Part shown: positions 55,776 to 64,000 of the stretch, piece by piece
Numbering within the stretch: position 1 is the stretch's first letter
Layout of the letters: every line of letters begins with the position of its first letter
Assembly: GCA_023055505.1 (NCBI GenBank)
Contig: JALIRH010000013.1
Location: 6,200,001-6,264,000, forward strand
Source: Callipepla californica brunnescens
Lineage: Eukaryota > Chordata > Aves > Galliformes > Odontophoridae
Direction: 5' to 3'
Length of the DNA stretch: 64,000 bases
Notes under the pieces: model-generated
Database searches by the model: none
Seen by the model: only the letters and a program-made list of their open reading frames with translations
What the model was told of the DNA's origin: nothing
Position numbers and translations under genes: made by a program

Positions 55776-57778
55776 ACCAGAATGTGTACTGGAGTTTGTA
55801 TTTGCTGTCCTAATTTCTCTGCCCTTAAATTCTTTACCCATGAAGAGATGACTCAGAGTTGAGATGTAAGTGCAAAATGCCTACAGGGCACACACAGAAA
55901 TAACTGGTGATCTAGAAATTCTCAGATATTTCTCCTATTTAAGAAAAACTTTTTTCCGACTTGAATGGCAGATTTGTACAAAGGAGTTTCAGAAGTACAC
56001 AAATGCTTCAAAACCTGCTGGAGCTATTGGATTCTCACATTAAACTGTTCCCCATGCAGATATCAGGAAGGGCACTTATAAAAGAAAACTTTAAGTTATA
56101 AAAAAAAAAAAAGCAACAGCAGGAAATGAGCAGCAAGAGAGAAAAAGTGTTGAACTCCACTTCTCTTTCACTGCCCTCCTGTAAATTAACTGAGCAGACT
56201 GCAGATGCAGTCATATCTTTTGGGAATCAAATGGACACACTCTAACAGAGACAAATTCAGGATAACATACCACCTTTGCTTTCTCAAAAGACAGATCCCT
56301 TCTTCCAAACCTTTTTTAGTTACTTTTCTCCAGAGAAAAATTGAAGAAATGACAGGATCTAACACCACAGTAACAAACAGTGTGAGCAGCTTTGGACATA
56401 GTCCAGTAGGGAACACGCAGATAGAAAGCAAACTGGTGAGCACTAGAAGACAGGGCTGGATTCAAAGATTCTCATGGTTCAGTAGTGAGGAAAAGTGTTT
56501 ACTTAACTTTATGAAACAACAAGCTGACCCCAGTCCTCTCACCTATGAAAGACATAACTTATTTCAGTGAAAAATGGCATATCCATTAAGAGAAAAGCTT
56601 AAAGAAGATTCTTCTACACCTCTGAAGGGCACAGATTTCACTCAGTTTATCTTCTCTGTTACAGAATATCTCTAATACAGTAATAAAATCCTCTGCTACT
56701 TTCCACATTCCTGTACACTTATTCACTCTTCGTAACAGCCTGAAAAGTGTGTACTCCCCACATAAAAACATTGCTAGAGTTAGAGATGACACTGACCCCA
56801 CATTCAGTGTCAGGAACAATTAAAACAGTAACAATGTTTTGATGAGAAATATGGCTTTTTTAGTCAGTTTTGTGGGGGAGAATGGAATGACAATTTATGT
56901 CCATACCAAGTATGACTGGTCCACTGATGTAATTAGCACAAAGCTCTTTAAAAACCGCTTTCTCATATTGAACAGCACTATTTATATAACGTTAACCTAA
57001 TAGAAGGTTTAGTCTCTAAAACAGCATGTTGGCTGTGAAAGAGGAACACAGCAGCCAATATACACTTACATGGAAGAGAAGGTAAAAAGCTAAATGCCCT
57101 CAAGTTCTCTGCCACAGGGACAACACAGAGCTCCAGGCAGGATGGTTGGCTCCTCCAGGGGTGCTACCCTCAGCACTGCAGAAGAGTCAGTTCAATTCTG
57201 TGCCATGACAATCTGAATATTAATCCAGATAAGAAATAGCAGTGAAAACATATGTAGATTAAATTGGCTTGGTTAAGTGTCATGCATTCAGCTGTTGGGG
57301 TGCAGGCTAGCCCAGAGTCAACATCCATCCTACTTTATATAACCTCTTTGTTTTCTTGATGTTCCATTTGAATCCTGTAGTTCATTCATAATTCAAATAA
57401 ACCATCATATCAAATCAGCAATTAAAACATTAACCTTTCAGCACACTATCTGCAGGAAAGCTTTCTTTCGAAGAAGCTGTAGGAATGATTCAGATATTAA
57501 CAAAAAATCTAGCTTTAAAAGGAACTAAATAAGTATATTTTTATATACTTTTATGTGTCACTACATCGTATGTTGGGCACAGTGCATATTTGCACATAAC
57601 ACTACTAAGGAAGGCAGCCATATCCTCTAACAAAAAAAAGCACTAAGTTCTCCTTTATATTTCCTTCATTTCAAGCAAAGTATCAGTACATTGATACATC
57701 TACAGTCATCATTTCTCTGTATGATGCCAGCAAACCTTAAAGCCTGCATTTCCTACTTAAAAAGGAAAGCATGCTCCT

Positions 57779-57790
57779 CCCCCCCCCCCC
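57779..57790. repeat. poly(C) tract, 12 nt
   Basis: Twelve consecutive C on the plus strand, within CTCCTC sequence. Confidence 0.9.
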
Positions 57791-60700
57791 ACTTCCATTT
57801 GTGAAGTTGGAGACATAACGACTCTAAGAAAAAAAAGACTACTGACGCATTTTGACCTGGGTTTGCTGAGGGTACACAAGTGGGCTTCCTTGGTCCATTC
57901 CTAGGATGGTAAGTGTAACATCCGCATGGACTTGCTAGATCTGACGATATCACACCCATAACACTTCTCCCCACCAGTTTCTTTCCTTCTCATCTATCTA
58001 CTACAAAAGGATTATTTTAACAAAAATAAAGAGATGTTATAATCAAAGCTAAGTTACTGACTGCTCTGTGCTATTACCATAGTGTTCTCAAGGTATGGAA
58101 CTCAGAGACAAGCTCATATGCAGAAATAGGCTCAGGTGGTTCCAATGGATTTCAAATCATTGACCTCAGGAGCACATCTCTGTAAGAAGACCCCCAGAAG
58201 TCTCTGGAAGTTTTACTTGAACCACAATAGTTAGCTCCTGTCTTTACCACAATTTGGATGTAGAAAACCAATATGACTATTTAGTAAGTTCACCACCTCC
58301 TCCATTCTGCAGCTGTGGAGGAAGACAGACACTTGTTCTGAAGGAGCAGCAAAATGCATTGTAGTTCCCTGGGAGTAAAACTGTCAGGTCAGAGAGTAGA
58401 CCTACAATCATCAGAGAACCACTGTAACTCTCAAATTATCCTTTCTGGGAGGTATTACACTCCTCCAACACTTCTCTACTATTGTGTATTTTCTCAAACT
58501 ATATACATGCTACAGAATTTATGCTTGGGTAACTGCATCCACAACTTCTATCCATGTCCACAAATCTCCTGCATTAACAAACCCTCAAGCAGTGAGCAGA
58601 TAAAAAAAAATATATTCTACACATTGCCCGTGTGTCAGAAAACAAATGTATATCTTCACATCCTCACAGGATTCCAGAGAATAACGTGATTTGCAAACAG
58701 CACAATTTGGAGGATAACACTCCAGCCCTTCAAAGGACTTTCCTTTCTACTTTCACTTAGTGAAAAAAAAATATATAATTGAAATTCAAAAATGTAAAGT
58801 TACACAACCACTTAACTATCAGCACTGATGAAAACTTACTCATATGCCTTGTCTACACCAGCCAAAGAAACGTGCCCTCATCCTGCACTCACTAACATGT
58901 GGCAGCTACTCATGAGGTAACACCACAGAGCAGATAACTACAGCATTAAAGCACATCAGCAGATCAAGAAGGATGCAGGCTCCTCTTGCTGATGCTATGA
59001 GTGAAAAATAACCTCAAACTGAATTTGAATTTTGATGTCTTGAAGTTCATTTTATTTGTCCAGATGTAGGTAATGCTAAGTTGTGAAAGCAGATCTTAAT
59101 ATTATATGGAAACATCTGTTCAATTCATATGTAATTATGAAATTACACTCTCTATACTCCCACTTGAATTTATTTTCTGTGTAAACTTGCCAACTGAGAA
59201 ACAAACAATGAATAATTCAGAAGACCTTTCCCTCTCTTCCTTCTCCTCTAGATTTATTAACCCATTTTTAAACTATAATTTAATCAAGCTAATAGCCACA
59301 GTCTTCAAAATTGACTCTCTCTACATTAATCCTGTCTTCAAGATCAAAGTTCTACTCATGGAGTCCCATTCATCAGCAGTCCAATAAGATGCAAGTGCCA
59401 GGATACTGTAAATCAAATGAAACCTCAACGCTTTGTTACCTGACATTTATTCTTCTCCATAAGCAAGCAATTGCTGTTATTTAATTTAGAGTGTTGTCCT
59501 GAACCTACTTGCTCTTGAAGTCCTGAAACACTCGCACATCAATAGCTACTGGCTGATAGTTCCTTGTGGTTTTATGAAGAATATACACACTTAGCAGCAT
59601 TACAGAAGGTTGAGGTAGCAAGCAGCATCTATTGGGGATACTTCTACATACCACAGGCACCCCTGTGAGCTGACATTAGACAGACAAATTCTTCCTTAAA
59701 AAGCAGAGGACATTCAGAAGCAAACTGTACTTGGGCTACCTTTGAACTCTATGGGCAACTGGGTGCTGGCTCTACCTACAGGAAACCCATGAGCTGGACT
59801 TGAGTGTATCACAGGCTTGGGCACTCTGCACCACCTACACCACCATTCCTCATATGTCCCTTACACATCATACACATAAGAACCCTGTCTTTGTCACAGA
59901 ACAAGCGTGTAGTTGCTTCCAATACTGAAGCACAGAGAGCAACTGGGGATGGCTTTTTAAGACTGCAAGCTTGTAATACTAGCTTGGAAGACACAAACCT
60001 AGTTGCCATCTGCTGAAGCTAAATTTAGGATAATCTCTGTTTTATACTTTATGCCTTAGCAACCCTAATTCAAACTAATTCAGACTCATTGTAGTTAGTG
60101 TGCAGCACTTCTTATAATGTTACTTGATAATCCTTAGGTTACCAGGAACTTGTCAAAATAGCTGTGGCATAATTAGCACTTAATAGCACAGGAAGCCAGT
60201 AGGAGGCCACTCACCAGCAAATCTTACAGCTTGTCACAATAGCATTAAACTAATGCAAGTTCACTGCTGTTGGCAGTTTTTCATGCTACCAGAAGCTGGG
60301 AAGTCTCAGAACAGCTCTTACAGCACTGACTGCCAGCATGTGAAGTCCAGGTGGTAACACTGTACCAGTTCACACTTTGTACACCTTGGTGCCCAGCAGG
60401 AAAGAAATGTCATCTGCTCTTGTTGAAAGCATCCAACAAAACAGCAGCATTCTGAATGCCCTTGGTTTTGCCTAATGTTGTGCTATGTTCTATACTGAAT
60501 TTTAAAGCTACTTACTGTTGTTCAGCATAGCACACACTGAAGGGACAGCTGACAAATACAGCACATCAGCATTCTCCACGTGTGCAAAAGGAAGCTACTC
60601 TGGAAGGAGTCACTGATCAGAATACTGGGGCTGTTTTGCCTTAATTGGACTTTTGTTTGCAACTATGCACCACTCTGCTACCAGGCACACCACTGCCTCG

Positions 60701-60997
60701 CCATCATATCTACTTCCACATTCAGGCTGCTCAGTAAGGATCAGCATCCCCTTTTGCAAGAGTTACAGTTCAACATTTACAACAAGTACACATTACATGT
60801 ATTACACACATACATATACACACACACCTTGCCTGGGTGAGATTTGGTGAGATTTTATGCCAACTTATCCGATAACTAGATGAAGGGGAAATTCAGTTTT
60901 CTGTGCCCATGCTGGACAATAGAAATAATAAAGAAGTCAGGAAAAACTTCTTATGCTTTGAGGCAGTGGGATGGACCAGCTGTCCTCTTGAAGGCCT

Positions 60998-61043
60998 TCC
61001 TGCAAAAACTTACCTTTTTTATCCTGCAAAAACTTACCTTTTA
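60998..61043. repeat. 24-bp tandem duplication
   Basis: The words TCCTGCAAAAACTTACCTTT occur twice at a 24-base period (from 60998 and from 61022) with no mismatch in the core. It looks like a recent local duplication. Confidence 0.9.
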
Positions 61044-64000
61044 CATCCATGAGCAAGTCATAATTAAGACTTAATGCTTATAGACAACGCCTTTAAAGTT
61101 GGTGTCACTCCTGCCTACTAAAGGCAGAAATTTTATGAATATTGATTAGTTCAGCAACTTTGCCTCTTTCTCCCTTCTGCCGAGGAAACCTGAGAACTGG
61201 CTAATACCTCAAAGAACAGCTGGCACAATTACAACAGATACTTAAAACTTTTGGTCAGAGTCCATGTATTCATGACAACAATAACAATCCATACATCAGG
61301 CAAGCAAAGCAAATGAGGGTCTGTTATAGTTGGATGCATTCACAGCTTTAGCATTCTCCTATTCATGATTCAGCTCAGAATTCAAGAGCAGACAGAAGGG
61401 CCCTACAGTAGCAGTCTCAGAGACAAAGACATCTACAGAATCAACTACTCTCTTTCCTTGGGGGAAAGACAAACACAGCAAACAAACACCTCCATAGCCA
61501 GGAAGCAGTGAGAGCTGTTGCCTGTCTCTGAGGTGATTAATTCCAGCTATACTGGTCTTTCACTTCCCCAGGTGTCACCTTTCAGCAGCAATCATCTTTT
61601 TTTTAAGTAGACCAATCTGTAAATAAAAGCAACATGCAGTCTTCCTCCTGAGACAGCTGTTTATTCTTTCTTAAAAGAAAGTTTGTAAGATCAGCATTAT
61701 TAAGTGTATGAGACCCTTCTGTCGAGTGAAAATAAGACTTTGGACTCAATTTCACCAGCCAGCTGGGGAAGACATTTTAGGCAAATTCACTGTTAAAACC
61801 TGTCTTTTTATTAAATACTGCAGGTTTTTAAACTTGGAATAAACAGACGCCTTGTGACATGCATACATGTGGTTACCTCATTCCTGAGTGACTATAGCCG
61901 ATTCTTTGTCATTTTTATCCATAACCATCCTCTACTGTGCTAATGAAGCTTTACAGCTTCTCTCTGCTGACTATTTTTTTTGCAGTTCAGCAGCCTTGAA
62001 CAACTCTCACAGAGGTTAATGAACACCCACATTTGCAGAAGCCCAACCAAATCTGTGCTGGAACTTAGCTAGAAAAGTAGAACTTGAAATAAAGAAGTCA
62101 GAAATTACCCTTTTTCTATCACAAGCAACCCGTTTCTTGTTATAACATCTGGTGACAAATGACAACACACAAAGCTAACTGCATGCCTGAGCAGTCTGCT
62201 TCACCCAAGCTGGTTTGTGGTGTTTCTAAACTTAAGAGTACAGCAGAACATTGTTTTGGTCATTTACTTATCAAATGTCTCTACTCCAACATTATTCCTC
62301 AAGTAAATGTCAACACATCTAGTAACTTCCAATTGACAGCAAAGCTTTTAGGTATAGATCAGTCAGATCTTATATTTAATAAGAGCCTAGATAAAGGTTG
62401 AGAAGAATTTATACTAACCACTTCATATTCCCTGCTTGTCTCCCAGGGTAATCCTTCATCTTTTTTTTTGGTCCCCCACTTCCCCTCCAGTAAGTGGTTG
62501 GCACGAGCTCTCTCTGACTCTATCTATTGAGAAATTCATAATCAGAGTTGTTCGAGTTTTTTTTTTTTAATTCTAGGGGAATTAGCTCTCTACAGAAGGG
62601 CTTTCTCCATTGTGGAATTCATACCATAATTAGACACAATGATGGGCTAAGTCCCAGTGGATAGAATGCACTGTAATTGGTGTTCATTTTTGAAACATCA
62701 GTCTAGGGAGATCATGCCAATTCCTCCTATTGCAGCCACTTCTGAAGCAGTGCTCAGTTTGAAACTGATATGTCATTATTACTTAGTACCCACAAACAAC
62801 CTCAAGACTTGAATCAACTAAGAAGTCTGATGCTTTCATCTTGAGTTAAAAATAGAATGCCCCAAAGAGAGTTTAAAATAACTTGCATTTGCATTGTTTA
62901 GTTTCACAAGCAACAGATTTCAGACAACCATGCTTTGCCCTGTGCTCCTTGCTTAGACACCTCTGAGCTCAAGTCAGGAAAAGAACACTCAACATGGCAC
63001 AAATAACATACATATATCAAAGTGAATTGCAGAGAAGACATTGTTCCAACCTAGACAGTAAATAGGAAAATGAAACAGTTGATTACAATTACAGATCGAA
63101 GGTACTAACCACTAAAGACAGATATTACTGAGGTCAGTCTTTGTAGAAAAAAATAGTACTTAAATTGTTAATTTCATCTAACAACTCAGTAATAAGGTCT
63201 AGTGGTATCTGCAATTAAGCATTTGTAATTTTTTAAAGACTGAAAATACCACTCAAAAATATTTGCTATTATCTTCATGCTTACAGAAATCAAAGATGTT
63301 CACAATTAAGCTCACTGTTAAACTCACCTCAATCATATATTTATTTTTGTGGAAGAAAGCATTATTCTGTATACATGCAATTAATCTAGCTAATCAGCAT
63401 CTGGGGGTAGACTACCCACAAACAGAAAACATTAAACAGCTTGCAAAACATTCCAGCAATACCTTGTGTAAGATCAGTCTTCAACTCCTGACATTTCACT
63501 CGAATCCTCACCAACTCACTGCCTCACAAAGTGGAAAATGAAATCCCAGGTTCAGAGAACCCAAAGGGAATGATTTTGCCTATCATGGCAGGAATCCAAG
63601 TCCCTGGAGGGAAATGGGACACTGTACAGTTCAGAAGACATTTCTTTTTATCTTAGACATGAAGCATTTCTCCAACATCAAAGCTCACCACATTCAGAAA
63701 AATTAACTTATTTTACTAATTATACCAGAAGTGTCATTGTATCAACTGCGGGTGCTGCCAGGCAATTACATCAACTTCATAAAAGCATTATATTCACTTT
63801 AAGGTGAAAGCATTGGGTCAAGTTCAGCACACTGGTAGGAACCCAATCCATTTCTATATTATGGTTGCCCAGCAGCCTGCAAGCATGCCCAGTCCAGTTC
63901 CTGATGACCAACTGCCCATATCTCCACTGAAAGCTCAGAGCTATTACCAAAACAATAGAAGTGGAAGAAGAAGAATTTGTGAAGCACAAATAATTTCTTA

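Larger units (their letters stand above)
55776..64000. other. non-coding stretch downstream of SERTM2
   Basis: Just over 8 kb with no recognisable gene, RNA or mobile element. Open frames are at most about 120 codons and match no family I know. Minor repeats are a 12-nt C run (57779-57790), a 13-nt A run (56100-56112), a CA-rich tract near 60820 and a short tandem duplication at 60998-61043. Confidence 0.7.

Overview
This is a vertebrate, almost certainly bird, genomic window. It is AT-rich and mostly non-coding, with short exons separated by kilobases. It carries two 5'-truncated CR1-type LINEs (the dominant LINE of birds and other sauropsids) and one complete endogenous retrovirus (ERV). 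I see no prokaryotic features, and the species cannot be fixed from sequence alone.

Left part, minus strand: the 5' half of DCX (doublecortin). The first coding exon (15555-15918, 5'UTR to about 15945) encodes the N-terminus and first doublecortin domain. The next coding exon (5355-5695) encodes the inter-domain linker and the start of the second domain. Both have clean splice sites in matching phase. The following exon is not in the remaining 5.3 kb, so the gene continues off the left edge. A CpG-rich block ending in a strong minus-strand donor at 17480 is a candidate 5'UTR exon. Intron 2 holds a CR1 fragment (8084-8550) and a degenerate, G-poor tandem array (14.5-15.25 kb).

Middle part (17.7-46.8 kb): no convincing protein gene. 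It has simple repeats and two CpG-rich clusters (25.8 and 44.0 kb) that look like promoter or exon candidates.

Right part: a 6143-bp ERV on the minus strand (46809-52951). Its two 433-bp LTRs appear identical and it is flanked by a 5-bp target duplication, so it is very young. It has a tRNA-Ala-type primer binding site, open gag and pol frames separated only by an in-frame UAG, and a polypurine tract, but no env. Gag is unusual: it starts inside the primer binding site, begins with three predicted membrane segments and lacks zinc knuckles. A second CR1 fragment follows (about 53743-54560). Next comes a small plus-strand gene at 55225-55503 that I recognise as SERTM2, a 92-residue single-pass membrane protein. 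As I recall, DCX and SERTM2 are also close neighbours on human Xq23, so the order fits conserved synteny. From 55.8 to 64 kb I see no gene.
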